Assembly: GCF_002951615.1 (NCBI RefSeq)
Contig: NZ_CP019062.1
Location: 1,550,001-1,614,000 of the forward strand
Length of the DNA stretch: 64,000 bases
Source: Rahnella sikkimica
GTDB taxonomy: Bacteria > Pseudomonadota > Gammaproteobacteria > Enterobacterales > Enterobacteriaceae
Direction: 5' to 3'
A model generated the notes under the pieces. The model saw only the letters and a list, made by a program, of their open reading frames with translations, did no database searches and had not been told where the DNA came from. Positions within the stretch are counted from its first letter, which is position 1; each line of letters begins with the position of its first letter. Positions 9,625 through 18,661 of this stretch are shown here, in pieces. Made by a program: the position numbers and the translations under genes.

Positions 9625-10764
9625 TCAATCTAAACCGAGAACGCCACGCAGCTTGGCCAGATCTTCTGCCAGCGTCGTGATCGGCCCTTTCATCGCATTA
9701 CGGTCAGCGTCGGAAAGTTTTTCGTAATGCTCGTAACCGTCTTTGGTTTTGTATTTATCCAGCAGGGTATCCACGGTTTTGAAGTTTGCGTCGATTTTTT
9801 CGAGCAGCGGTTTGTCGGCTTTTTCCAGCAGCGGACGCAGCAGGTTCACGATTTTCTGCGCGCCATCAAGGTTTGCGCGAAAGTCCCACAGGTCGGTGCG
9901 GCTGTAACGGTCTTCTTCACCGCTGATTTTGCTCGACGCGACTTCTTCGATAAGGCCTGCCGCACCGCCCACGACTTTGCTCGGCGGGAAGGTCAGCTCA
10001 GAAATACGTTTTTGCAGATCTACAGTGTCGGCATACAGCTTGTCAGCAAACGGCTCAGTGCCTTTTGTCGTTTTGTCGGCGAACAGGATTTTTTCCAGAC
10101 GGTGGAAACCGGTGAAGTTCGGGTCTTCGGCTTTCTTCTCGAAGTCGTCTTCACGGGCATCGATACTGCCGTCGAGGTCAGAGAACAGTTCGGCGATCGG
10201 TTCGATACGTTCGTAGTAAACGCGGGTTGATGCATACAGCGCCTGCGCTTTCACCAGATCGCCCTTCTTAATCGCATCCGTGAACGCTTTGGTATGAGAA
10301 ACCAGTTCGGCAACCTGTTGCGTCACATACACTTTGTATTCCGCAATCGGGCCCACCAGCGCCATGGCGTCAGGTTTTGCGGAGGTCGCCGCGCCTTCCG
10401 CCGTCACGGTCAGTTTGCCTTTTGGATTGCTCAGCAAACCGCAGGTCATGTCGTATTCGCCCGGTTCCAGATTGGCGGTCATTTTCTGCGTGAAGCCCGG
10501 CGCTACGTTTTCACGCTCTTCCACCACCATCACGCCTTTCAGAATTTCCCATTCCAGGTTTTTCTGGCTGTTGTTATGGATAACAAACTGGGTTTTACCG
10601 GCGGGCACGGTCAGCGCCATCGGTTCACATTGTTTGTCGTTAACAGCAATTTTGACCTGACGGACATCAGCCGCCAGCACGTTAGCGCTCAGCGCAAAAG
10701 CGGGCAGTGACAGCAGCGCGACCTGTAAAGCTTTACGGCGAAACAGCGGGGATGAATATGACAT
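9625..10764 (-). CDS. efeO: Iron uptake system component EfeO
   Basis: A 379-residue periplasmic protein. The ATG at 10764 is preferred over an upstream in-frame start at 10809 because GGAG lies six bases before it and the product then begins with a clean signal peptide ([16 protein letters not shown], cleaved after VLA). Two domains follow: an N-terminal cupredoxin-like domain (about 32-120, with NDKQCEPM) and a C-terminal M75 imelysin-like domain (about 135-379) carrying the HxxE motif in GFHRLEKIL. EfeO is thought to bind iron and pass it to the EfeU permease. It is the middle gene of the operon, 60 bases after efeU. Confidence 0.94.
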   Translation of the reverse strand: MSYSSPLFRRKALQVALLSLPAFALSANVLAADVRQVKIAVNDKQCEPMALTVPAGKTQFVIHNNSQKNLEWEILKGVMVVEERENVAPGFTQKMTANLEPGEYDMTCGLLSNPKGKLTVTAEGAATSAKPDAMALVGPIAEYKVYVTQQVAELVSHTKAFTDAIKKGDLVKAQALYASTRVYYERIEPIAELFSDLDGSIDAREDDFEKKAEDPNFTGFHRLEKILFADKTTKGTEPFADKLYADTVDLQKRISELTFPPSKVVGGAAGLIEEVASSKISGEEDRYSRTDLWDFRANLDGAQKIVNLLRPLLEKADKPLLEKIDANFKTVDTLLDKYKTKDGYEHYEKLSDADRNAMKGPITTLAEDLAKLRGVLGLD

Positions 10765-10824
10765 GTACCACTCCGTGACAAACTGTGTGAAAAGAGAATG
10801 TATGAACAATAATATTGTTAAAAA

Positions 10825-11670
10825 TCAGCGTTGTGTTTTTTGTCCGGCCGGAGCCGCGACGGCTGATTTTCCCTGAGGCATAAAGAACAGGAACAGCGCG
10901 GGGATCAGGTACAGGAAATACACCGCGACTTCACTGACGGTCGGCGCTTCCTGATAACCCAACATCCCTTCGAGCAAGGTGCCGAACAGAGAATGCGTGG
11001 ACAAAACGCCGCTCAGGTCGAAGGCAATATCCTGCATTCCGTTCCACAAACCGGCTTCGTGGAAAGCACGGATAGCCCCGGCGGCCAGACCTGCTGCGAC
11101 GAACAGAATAAACAGGCTGGTCCACTTGAAGAACTTCGCCAGATGCAGCTTCACGCCGCCGTAGTAGATCAGGAAACCCAGCACAATAGCCGCGCCCAGA
11201 CCGAGCAACGCGCCGATGGGGGCTTCGATGCCGACATCCTGCTGGAACGCCGCCAGCAGGAAAAAGACCGATTCCAGCCCTTCACGCGCCACGGCGAAAA
11301 ATACCATCGCCACCAGCGCCCAGCCCTGCCCGCGGCCGGAATTGAGCGCGTTATCAATCGCGCCTTCCAGATGCACTTTGATGGAACGCGACACCTTGCG
11401 CATCCAGAACACCATGTAGGTCAGAATGCACACCGCCACGACGGCCACGATGCCTTCAAACAGCTCCTGCTGCTTTTGCGGAAACTCGCCGGTGGTGGCG
11501 TTGATGAACAGCCCCAGCGCCAGACACAGTGCGGCCGCAATAAATACACCAATCCAGACCACACCGAGCCACTGCCCGCGCTGCGTCCGTTTGAGGTAAC
11601 TGGCGATCAGGCTGACAATCAGCGCGGCTTCCAGCCCTTCGCGAAACATAATAAGAAACGGAACGAACAT
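10825..11670 (-). CDS. efeU: Ferrous iron permease EfeU
   Basis: A 281-residue inner-membrane protein of the oxidase-dependent iron transporter family. Seven hydrophobic segments and two REGLE iron-binding motifs are visible, at residues 10-14 and 129-133. The gene is intact, unlike the frameshifted copy in E. coli K-12. It moves iron across the inner membrane together with EfeO and EfeB. It is the first gene of the operon, and a strong Fur box lies about 75 bases upstream of the start, so expression should rise when iron is low. Confidence 0.95.
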   Translation of the reverse strand: MFVPFLIMFREGLEAALIVSLIASYLKRTQRGQWLGVVWIGVFIAAALCLALGLFINATTGEFPQKQQELFEGIVAVVAVCILTYMVFWMRKVSRSIKVHLEGAIDNALNSGRGQGWALVAMVFFAVAREGLESVFFLLAAFQQDVGIEAPIGALLGLGAAIVLGFLIYYGGVKLHLAKFFKWTSLFILFVAAGLAAGAIRAFHEAGLWNGMQDIAFDLSGVLSTHSLFGTLLEGMLGYQEAPTVSEVAVYFLYLIPALFLFFMPQGKSAVAAPAGQKTQR

Positions 11671-11746
11671 AGCGGAAACTCCCGAACCCTGAATTCTGAA
11701 AACTGACAGATGCGTAAGGACTCTGTAAAGAAAGGTAAAAAGAAAC

Positions 11747-11765
11747 GATATTGATTATCATTCTT
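11747..11765 (-). promoter_or_regulatory. Fur box in front of efeUOB
   Basis: The 19 bases read, on the minus strand, AAGAATGATAATCAATATC. They match the Fur consensus GATAATGATAATCATTATC at 16 of 19 positions by eye. The site is placed to block the efeU promoter when iron is plentiful. Confidence 0.8.
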
Positions 11766-11834
11766 GGGAAAAGAAATACAAGAGGTGACCACCTCTTTTT
11801 GAGACCTGCCGGGGAAATGCGCACAAAAATACAG

Positions 11835-11862
11835 AAAACCGGGATCAGGACGATCCCGGTTT
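11835..11862 (-). terminator. Rho-independent terminator of putP
   Basis: Perfect ten-base stem AACCGGGATC / GATCCCGGTT with a five-base loop, followed on the minus strand by a T-rich tail. It lies about 22 bases after the putP stop codon and upstream of efeU, separating the two units. Confidence 0.85.
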
Positions 11863-11883
11863 AACACGATAACGCGGGGAAAA

Positions 11884-13368
11884 TCAGATGGTGTTGTATT
11901 CCGCTTCGGCGGCGTTGAAGCGTTCTTCAACCGCCACGGAAGGTTTACGCCCCATCAGGCTGACAATCCAGATGGCCAGTGACGCAAAGATAAAGCCGGG
12001 AATGATTTCGTACAGTTCCGCCCAGCCGTAGCTTTTCCAAAGAATGACCGTGGCGGCACCGATCACCATTCCGGCCAGTGCGCCGTTGCGGGTCATGCGT
12101 TTCCACATCACGGAAATCAGGATCACCGGCCCGAATGCCGCACCAAATCCTGCCCAGGCGTAGCTGACTAAGCCGAGCACGCGGTTTTCCGGGTTGGCGG
12201 CCAGCGCAATCGCCACCAGCGCGACAACCAGAACCATCGCGCGACCAATCCACACCAGTTCACGCTGGCTTGCGCCTTTACGCAGGAACGCTTTGTACAA
12301 ATCTTCAGTAATCGCACTCGAACACACCAGCAACTGGCAGCTCAGGGTGCTCATCACCGCCGCCAGAATGGCAGACAACAAGATCCCGGCAATCCACGGG
12401 TTGAACAGAATTTTCGCCAGCTCGATGAACACGCGCTCACCGTTTTGCGTCACATTGCCTGCCAGCGCCGGGTTATTGCTGAAATACGCAATCCCGAAGA
12501 ATCCTACGGCGATGGTGCCCGCCAGACACAGAATCATCCACGTCATGCTGATACGGCGTGCGCTGCGGATGGTGTGATGTGAATCAGCGGCCATGAAACG
12601 CGCCAGAATATGCGGCTGACCGAAATACCCCAGGCCCCAACCGAGCAGCGACAGGATCGCCACCAGATTCATGTTCTTGAACATGTCAGTGTATTCGGGG
12701 TTTTTCGCCTGAATCACCATCATTGAACTGTCTATGCCACCAACCGCGAGAATGACGATCACCGGTGTCAGGATCAGCGCGAAAATCATCAGGCTGGCCT
12801 GCACGGTGTCGGTCCAGCTGACCGCCAGAAAACCGCCGATAAAGGTATAAATGATGGTTGCCGCGGCACCCGCCCACAGCGCGGTCTGATAAGACATCCC
12901 GAAGGTGCTTTCGAACAGACGCGCACCGGCCACAATGCCGGAAGCACAGTAAATGGTGAAAAACACCAGAATCACAATCGCTGAGATAATACGCAGCAGT
13001 TTGCTGGAATCTTCAAAGCGGTGCGTGAAGTAATCCGGCAGCGTCAGCGCATTATTGTTGGCCTCGGTGTGAACGCGTAAGCGCCCCGCCACCAGTTTCC
13101 AGTTCAGATACGCGCCAATCGTGAGACCGATGGCAATCCAGCTTTCGGAAATACCGGAAAGAAAAATCGCACCCGGCAACCCCATTAATAACCAGCCGCT
13201 CATGTCCGAAGCACCGGCGGAAAGTGCCGTCACCACGCTGCCTAAACTGCGGCCACCCAGAATATAATCATCAAAGTTTTTGGTCCGTAAATACGCGATG
13301 AGCCCTATCAAAATCATCCCGAAAATATAAACACAAAACGTCACCACCATCGGTGTGTTCATTGTCAT
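11884..13368 (-). CDS. putP: Sodium/proline symporter PutP
   Basis: A 494-residue inner-membrane protein of the sodium:solute symporter family with about 12-13 transmembrane helices. The start at 13368 (MTMNTPMVVTFCVYIFG) gives the same N-terminal length as E. coli PutP and has GGAG six bases upstream; the frame is open further to 13452 but without support. Conserved family segments include ILGGRSLGSVVTALSAGASD and YFGQPHILARFMAADSHH. It imports proline with Na+. It is divergent from putA, and the shared spacer holds PutA operator boxes, so both genes should be induced by proline. Confidence 0.96.
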   Translation of the reverse strand: MTMNTPMVVTFCVYIFGMILIGLIAYLRTKNFDDYILGGRSLGSVVTALSAGASDMSGWLLMGLPGAIFLSGISESWIAIGLTIGAYLNWKLVAGRLRVHTEANNNALTLPDYFTHRFEDSSKLLRIISAIVILVFFTIYCASGIVAGARLFESTFGMSYQTALWAGAAATIIYTFIGGFLAVSWTDTVQASLMIFALILTPVIVILAVGGIDSSMMVIQAKNPEYTDMFKNMNLVAILSLLGWGLGYFGQPHILARFMAADSHHTIRSARRISMTWMILCLAGTIAVGFFGIAYFSNNPALAGNVTQNGERVFIELAKILFNPWIAGILLSAILAAVMSTLSCQLLVCSSAITEDLYKAFLRKGASQRELVWIGRAMVLVVALVAIALAANPENRVLGLVSYAWAGFGAAFGPVILISVMWKRMTRNGALAGMVIGAATVILWKSYGWAELYEIIPGFIFASLAIWIVSLMGRKPSVAVEERFNAAEAEYNTI

Positions 13369-13895
13369 GTCCTTCTCCACTTTCTTATTTTTTGCGATAC
13401 GTGTTTGCACTGCAGGCCGGCATCTGTCTGTCCTGACGTCCTTTATCAACAAGGACGGCCAGAATCATGCCGGGGCGAGATGATGGCTGAAACCCGCGAA
13501 GGATGCAGCATGACTCTCCATTTTTTTTCTTTTTCAGCGTACTTAATGTGGTTTTTATTCAAATTAACTGTCGGTCGCGATACTGGTTGAGTGATCGCCA
13601 CATTTCAAATGTTTTAACATTTGGGATACGTAAAATTTACGACACATCACACTTATGATGAGAGCGGGTTGCACGTTACATTTTTAAAAGTTGCACCTTA
13701 AACATTGAGGTTATTAAGGCAGTTACCGCAGGGAACCGGCTTTCACCGTGTTGATTCCCTGTTAAAAATGCCAAATAAATCACATCAGGCATACTTCGTG
13801 CATTAACAGGGTTGCACAAGGTTGCAACATAGAAGATATTGCTTGGCATAAAGATAATGAATTCACCTGAACCTTTTCATAGGGAGTGGTTACGC
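13369..13895. promoter_or_regulatory. putP-putA divergent control region with PutA operator boxes
   Basis: A 527-base spacer between divergent putP and putA. Four copies of GTTGCA, the core bound by the PutA ribbon-helix-helix domain in E. coli, are visible: 13668-13674, 13690-13696, 13811-13817 and 13821-13827 (the last two ten bases apart). All face the same way, and the pair at 13811-13827 lies about 70 bases before the putA start. PutA bound here without proline would repress both genes. The flanking sequence is AT-rich and must carry both promoters, which were not resolved. Confidence 0.75.
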
Positions 13896-16800
13896 ATGGG
13901 TATGACGACGATGGGCGTGAAGCTGGACGAAGGCACACGCGACAGGCTGAAAGTGGCGGCACAGCAGATTGACCGCACGCCGCACTGGCTGATCAAACAG
14001 GCGATTTTTTCCTATCTGGAACGTCTGGAAAATGGCGACTCGCTGCCGGAAATCCCGGCGCTGAACGGCGCAGCGGCTGGCGATGCGGAAGATCCTGCCG
14101 GTCAGCCGGTGCAGGAAATGCATCAGCCGTTCCTTGATTTCGCCGAGCAGATTTTGCCGCAGTCGGTCAGCCGCTCAGCCATTACCGCCGCCTATCGCCG
14201 CCCGGAGCCGGAAGCGGTTTCCATGCTGCTCGAACAGGCACGTCTGCCTGCCCCGCTCAACGACGCTGCGCTGAAACTGGCCGCCGACATCGCCACCAAA
14301 TTGCGCAACCAAAAAAGTGCAAACGGCCGCGCCGGTATGGTGCAAAGCCTGTTGCAGGAATTCTCCCTCTCCTCGCAGGAAGGCGTGGCGCTGATGTGTC
14401 TGGCCGAAGCGTTACTGCGCATTCCCGATAAGCCCACGCGCGATGCGTTAATCCGCGACAAAATCAGCAACGGCAACTGGCATTCACATCTGGGCCGCAG
14501 CCCTTCGCTGTTCGTCAACGCCGCGACCTGGGGTTTGCTGTTCACCGGCAAACTGGTGGCGACACACAATGAAGCCAGCCTGTCGAAATCCCTGAACCGG
14601 ATTATCGGCAAAAGCGGCGAACCGCTGATCCGCAAAGGCGTGGACATGGCGATGCGCCTGATGGGCGAACAGTTCGTGACCGGCGAAACCATCGCGGAAG
14701 CGCTGGCTAACGCGCGTAAACATGAAGAAAAAGGTTTCCGTTACTCCTACGACATGCTGGGTGAAGCGGCGCTGACCGAAAAAGACGCGCAGGCGTATTT
14801 GCAGTCTTATCAGCAGGCGATTAACGCGATTGGTAAAGCCTCAAACGGTCGCGGCATTTATGAAGGGCCGGGGATTTCCATCAAACTTTCCGCCCTGCAT
14901 CCGCGCTACAGCCGTGCGCAGTACGAACGTGTGATGGACGAACTTTATCCGCGCCTGCTTTCCCTGACGCTGCTGGCGCGCAGTTATGACATCGGCATCA
15001 ACATTGATGCCGAAGAAGCCGACCGCCTGGAAATCTCCCTCGATCTGCTGGAAAAACTCTGCTTTGCGCCGGAACTGGCGGGCTGGAACGGCATCGGCTT
15101 CGTCATTCAGGCGTATCAGAAACGTTGCCCGATGGTCATTGATTACCTGACCAATCTGGCGCAGCGCAGCCGTCGCCGCCTGATGATCCGCCTGGTGAAA
15201 GGCGCGTACTGGGACAGCGAAATCAAACGCGCCCAGGTGGACGGCCTGGAAGATTATCCGGTTTACACCCGCAAGGTTTACACCGACGTTTCCTATCTGG
15301 CCTGCGCCCGCAAACTGCTGGCGGTGCCCAACCTGATTTATCCGCAATTTGCGACGCACAACGCGCACACCGTGGCGGCGATTTATCAGCTCGCCGGTAA
15401 CAACTACTATCCCGGTCAGTACGAATTCCAGTGCCTGCACGGCATGGGCGAACCGCTGTACGAACAGGTTGTCGGCAAAATCAGCGAGGGCAAACTGAAC
15501 CGCCCTTGCCGCATTTATGCTCCGGTCGGCACGCATGAAACGCTGCTGGCGTATCTGGTGCGTCGTCTGCTGGAAAACGGCGCGAACACCTCCTTCGTTA
15601 ACCGTATCGCTGACGCCACCTTGCCGATTGATGAGCTGGTGGCCGATCCGGTTCAGGCCGTCGAAGCGCTGGCGGCCAGCGAAGGTCAGGTCGGCTTACC
15701 GCATCCGCGTATCGCGCTGCCGCGCAATTTGTACGGCGACAAACGCGTGAACTCTGCCGGGCTGGATATGTCCAGCGAACACCGTCTGGCGTCACTTTCC
15801 AGCGCCCTGCTGCAAAGCGCCAGCCATCCGGTGAAAGCCCAGCCGATGATCGATGCACAAACCGATGAGGGCGAATTCCTGCCGGTCATTAACCCGGCTG
15901 AAAACGGCGATATTGTCGGTTACGTGCGTGAAGCTACGCAGGCCGAAATCAGCCGAGCGCTGGATGCGTCCACCGCCGCCGGTGCCATCTGGTTTGCGAC
16001 GCCTCCCGAAGAGCGCGCCGCAATCTTGCAACGCGCCGCAGAATTGATGGAAGCGCAGTTGCAAAGCTTGCTTGGCGTGCTGGTGCGTGAAGCCGGAAAG
16101 ACCTTTAATAACGCCATCGCCGAAGTGCGTGAAGCGGTGGATTTCCTGCACTACTACGCGGGGCAGATCCGAGAAGATTTTGCCAACGACACGCACCGTC
16201 CGCTCGGGCCGGTCGTCTGTATCAGCCCGTGGAACTTCCCGCTGGCGATTTTCACAGGCCAGATCGCCGCTGCGCTCGCCGCAGGCAACAGCGTGCTGGC
16301 AAAACCGGCTGAACAGACGCCGCTGATTGCCGCGCTGGCCGTGGGTATTTTGCATGAAGCCGGTGTTCCGGCGGGCGTGCTGCAACTGTTGCCGGGCCAG
16401 GGTGAAACCGTGGGCTCGCAGCTGGTGAACGACGAACGTGTTCGCGGCGTACTGTTTACCGGCTCCACCGACGTGGCGGGTATTCTGCAACGCAACATCG
16501 CCGGTCGTCTGGATCCGCAGGGGCGTCCGACGCCGCTTATCGCCGAAACCGGCGGCCTGAATGCGATGATTGTCGATTCCTCTGCACTCACCGAACAGGT
16601 GGTAACGGATGTCGTGGCGTCTGCTTTCGACAGCGCCGGTCAGCGTTGTTCCGCCCTGCGCGTGCTGTGTATTCAGGACGACGTCGCCGACCACACGCTG
16701 CAAATGCTGCGCGGTGCGATGGCCGAATGTCGTATGGGTAATCCGGAGCGGTTGTGTACTGATATCGGGCCGGTGATCGACGCAGAGGCTAAAGCCGGTA

Positions 16801-17870
16801 TCGAGAAACACATCGACGCCATGCGCGCCAAAGGCCGCACGGTGTATCAGGCCACACAGGAATTTGCCGCCGACCAGCAGGAATGGACGCGCGGAACCTT
16901 CATCAAACCGACGCTGATCGAGCTGGAAAGCTTCGATGAAATGAAGAAAGAAATCTTCGGCCCGGTACTGCACGTGGTGCGTTATGCCCGTCAGGATCTG
17001 GATAAGCTGATCGGTCAGATTAATGCCGCAGGTTACGGCCTGACGCTGGGTATTCATACCCGCATTGACGAAACCATCCACCGCGTAACGCAGCAGGCGC
17101 ACGTCGGCAACATGTACGTGAACCGCAACATGGTCGGCGCTGTCGTTGGCGTTCAACCGTTCGGCGGCGAAGGGTTATCCGGAACCGGCCCGAAAGCCGG
17201 TGGCCCGCTGTACCTGTACCGTCTGCTGAGCAGCCGCCCGCAGGACGCCGTGCAGCAAACGTTATTGCGTCAGGATCGCGAACTGCCGCTCGATACTTCT
17301 GTACGCGAAGCGTTGCTGGCACCGCACCGCGCCCTGCAACACTGGGCGACGGAGCAGAAACACCGTGAAGGGCTGATTGCCGTTTGCGAACGTTTCGCGC
17401 AGACCAGCCAGGGCGGCACATTACGCACCCTGCCGGGGCCAACCGGTGAACGTAACACTTACGCATTGCTGCCGCGTGAGCGTGTTCTGGCGTTGTCAGA
17501 TAATCAGGACGATGCCCTGACCCAGCTCGCCGCCGTCACCGCGACCGGTTGCCGCATTCTCTGGCCGGAAGCGCCGTTACAGCGTGAGTTGTTCAGCCAG
17601 TTGCCGAAAGCGGTGCAGGAACGTGTCGATTTCGCCAAAGACTGGCAGAACGATGCGCCGGTATTCGACGCGGTGATTTACCACGGCGACGCCGATCAGT
17701 TGCGCGAACTGTGCCAGCTGATCGCCAAACGTCCGGGCGCGATTATCTCGGTGCAGGGGTTTGCGCGCGGAGAAGACAATATTCTGCTGGAACGTTTGCT
17801 GCATGAACGTTCGCTGAGTGTGAATACCGCGGCGGCGGGGGGAAATGCGAGTCTGATGACGATCGGGTGA
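13896..17870 (+). CDS. putA: Trifunctional proline dehydrogenase / pyrroline-5-carboxylate dehydrogenase / repressor PutA
   Basis: A 1324-residue protein that oxidises proline to glutamate in two steps and represses the put genes. The start at 13896 (MGMTTMGVKLDEGTRDRLK) is preferred over 13839 because AGGGAG lies nine bases upstream and it matches the E. coli N-terminus; ATG 13902 is also possible. Domains: ribbon-helix-helix DNA binding (1-47), proline dehydrogenase barrel with FAD site (about 260-610, including the RLVKGAYWDSEIKRAQ block), aldehyde dehydrogenase (about 650-1115) with SPWNFPLAIFTGQ, ETGG and catalytic Cys in SAGQRCSALRV, and a C-terminal lid domain. It works at the inner membrane when proline is present. 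A terminator follows at once. Confidence 0.97.
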   Translation: MGMTTMGVKLDEGTRDRLKVAAQQIDRTPHWLIKQAIFSYLERLENGDSLPEIPALNGAAAGDAEDPAGQPVQEMHQPFLDFAEQILPQSVSRSAITAAYRRPEPEAVSMLLEQARLPAPLNDAALKLAADIATKLRNQKSANGRAGMVQSLLQEFSLSSQEGVALMCLAEALLRIPDKPTRDALIRDKISNGNWHSHLGRSPSLFVNAATWGLLFTGKLVATHNEASLSKSLNRIIGKSGEPLIRKGVDMAMRLMGEQFVTGETIAEALANARKHEEKGFRYSYDMLGEAALTEKDAQAYLQSYQQAINAIGKASNGRGIYEGPGISIKLSALHPRYSRAQYERVMDELYPRLLSLTLLARSYDIGINIDAEEADRLEISLDLLEKLCFAPELAGWNGIGFVIQAYQKRCPMVIDYLTNLAQRSRRRLMIRLVKGAYWDSEIKRAQVDGLEDYPVYTRKVYTDVSYLACARKLLAVPNLIYPQFATHNAHTVAAIYQLAGNNYYPGQYEFQCLHGMGEPLYEQVVGKISEGKLNRPCRIYAPVGTHETLLAYLVRRLLENGANTSFVNRIADATLPIDELVADPVQAVEALAASEGQVGLPHPRIALPRNLYGDKRVNSAGLDMSSEHRLASLSSALLQSASHPVKAQPMIDAQTDEGEFLPVINPAENGDIVGYVREATQAEISRALDASTAAGAIWFATPPEERAAILQRAAELMEAQLQSLLGVLVREAGKTFNNAIAEVREAVDFLHYYAGQIREDFANDTHRPLGPVVCISPWNFPLAIFTGQIAAALAAGNSVLAKPAEQTPLIAALAVGILHEAGVPAGVLQLLPGQGETVGSQLVNDERVRGVLFTGSTDVAGILQRNIAGRLDPQGRPTPLIAETGGLNAMIVDSSALTEQVVTDVVASAFDSAGQRCSALRVLCIQDDVADHTLQMLRGAMAECRMGNPERLCTDIGPVIDAEAKAGIEKHIDAMRAKGRTVYQATQEFAADQQEWTRGTFIKPTLIELESFDEMKKEIFGPVLHVVRYARQDLDKLIGQINAAGYGLTLGIHTRIDETIHRVTQQAHVGNMYVNRNMVGAVVGVQPFGGEGLSGTGPKAGGPLYLYRLLSSRPQDAVQQTLLRQDRELPLDTSVREALLAPHRALQHWATEQKHREGLIAVCERFAQTSQGGTLRTLPGPTGERNTYALLPRERVLALSDNQDDALTQLAAVTATGCRILWPEAPLQRELFSQLPKAVQERVDFAKDWQNDAPVFDAVIYHGDADQLRELCQLIAKRPGAIISVQGFARGEDNILLERLLHERSLSVNTAAAGGNASLMTIG

Positions 17871-17882
17871 TAGATTGCAGAG

Positions 17883-17906
17883 GCCGCTGCAATTGGGCGG
17901 CTTTTT
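17883..17906 (+). terminator. Terminator of putA
   Basis: Stem GCCGC / GCGGC with a nine-base loop and five T, 13 bases after the putA stop. The stem is short, so strength is uncertain. Confidence 0.6.
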
Positions 17907-17908
17907 AC

Positions 17909-18049
17909 TTGCAGTGAAACGCTATCGGCGGACCGAGAAAGTTTCGGTTTTTCAATTGCAGTGAAACGCTGTCGGCGGACCGAGAAAGTTTCGGTTTTTC
18001 AATTGCAGTGAAACGCTGTCGGCGGACCGAGAAAGTTTCGGTTTTTCAA
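17909..18049 (+). repeat. Three tandem copies of a 47-base repeat
   Basis: Units begin at 17909, 17956 and 18003, each starting TTGCAGTGAAACGCT and ending GTTTCGGTTTTTCAA. The first differs from the others by a single A/G change. A fourth, truncated unit starts at 18050 and runs into the large palindrome. Each unit contains a short hairpin around ACCGAGAAAGTTTCGGT. Confidence 0.92.
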
Positions 18050-18617
18050 TTGCAGTGATCGCTCAGCGGCTCGTGCCGAAACCGACCAAAGAGGGCTATG
18101 ACGAGCCCTCTTTGGAATCTCTACGTCTTTTTCAACACGCGCTACCGCTCGCTGACCATGTTTCAGCAACTCCGGCTAGTGCCGCAAACACCGCCGCTGC
18201 GCGGTACTTTCGCTTCGGGTTCGAACCTGCTCGAAAAAAGACTCTCGCTGTTTCTCACTCCTCACTCAACGTCGTTTTGAAAGCGGCCAATGGCTATGTA
18301 ATTCGAAAGATACATGCAGGCTGGATTTTGAATTTAAAAACCCTCCAGCCGCTTTCAGAAAGCTTGCCGAGCGAAGTGTTTCGAGACCTATGGCTCGAAA
18401 CCGAGTAAGGGAACCGCGCAGCGGCAAGTTTTCGCGGCAATAACTGCGGTTGCTGAAACATAGCCAGCCAGCGATAGCGCGGGTTTTAAAAAGACGCGGA
18501 GAGTCCAGAGAGGGGCCGTCCTGGCCCTCTCTGGTCGGTTTCGGCACGAGCCGCTGAGTGATAACTGTTATTGAAAAACCGAAATTTTCACGGTTTTTCC
18601 AAAGCGCCTCGCTGCAA
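18003..18617. repeat. Large imperfect palindromic element (about 615 bases)
   Basis: The left arm (18003 to about 18290) pairs with the reverse complement of the right arm (about 18350 to 18617). Shared blocks include CAGCGGCTCGTGCCGAAACC, ATGTTTCAGCAAC, GCCGCTGCGCGGT and GAAAGCGGC. Short hairpins such as AAAGAGGGC / GCCCTCTTT lie inside each arm. The outer ends carry the same TTGCAG... and TTTCGGTTTTTCAA segments as the tandem repeat. Related open frames occur on both strands (18055-18408 plus; 18266-18547 minus) because the arms mirror each other; they have no ribosome binding site and are unlikely to be genes. The element was not recognised as a named repeat or insertion sequence. Confidence 0.85.
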
Positions 18618-18661
18618 GTGAAAACCCCAAACCGTTATGGGCAAATGCCCACGGAGTTGAT

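Noticed and set aside
15792..17156. A 454-codon open frame opposite putA
   Set aside because: It is the antisense of a strongly conserved putA region in GC-rich DNA; it has no ribosome binding site and no recognisable domain. The same holds for the frames at 14841-15536 and 17020-17466.
17909..18049. CRISPR array
   Set aside because: The 47-base units are directly joined, without variable spacers, and no cas genes are present.
18215..18245. tRNA-like GGTTCGAACC sequence
   Set aside because: Looks like a T-arm but no acceptor, D or anticodon stems can be drawn around it; it belongs to the repeat arm.
18055..18408. Possible 117-residue gene in the palindrome
   Set aside because: A matching frame exists on the other strand because the arms mirror each other. 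No ribosome binding site, and no known family.
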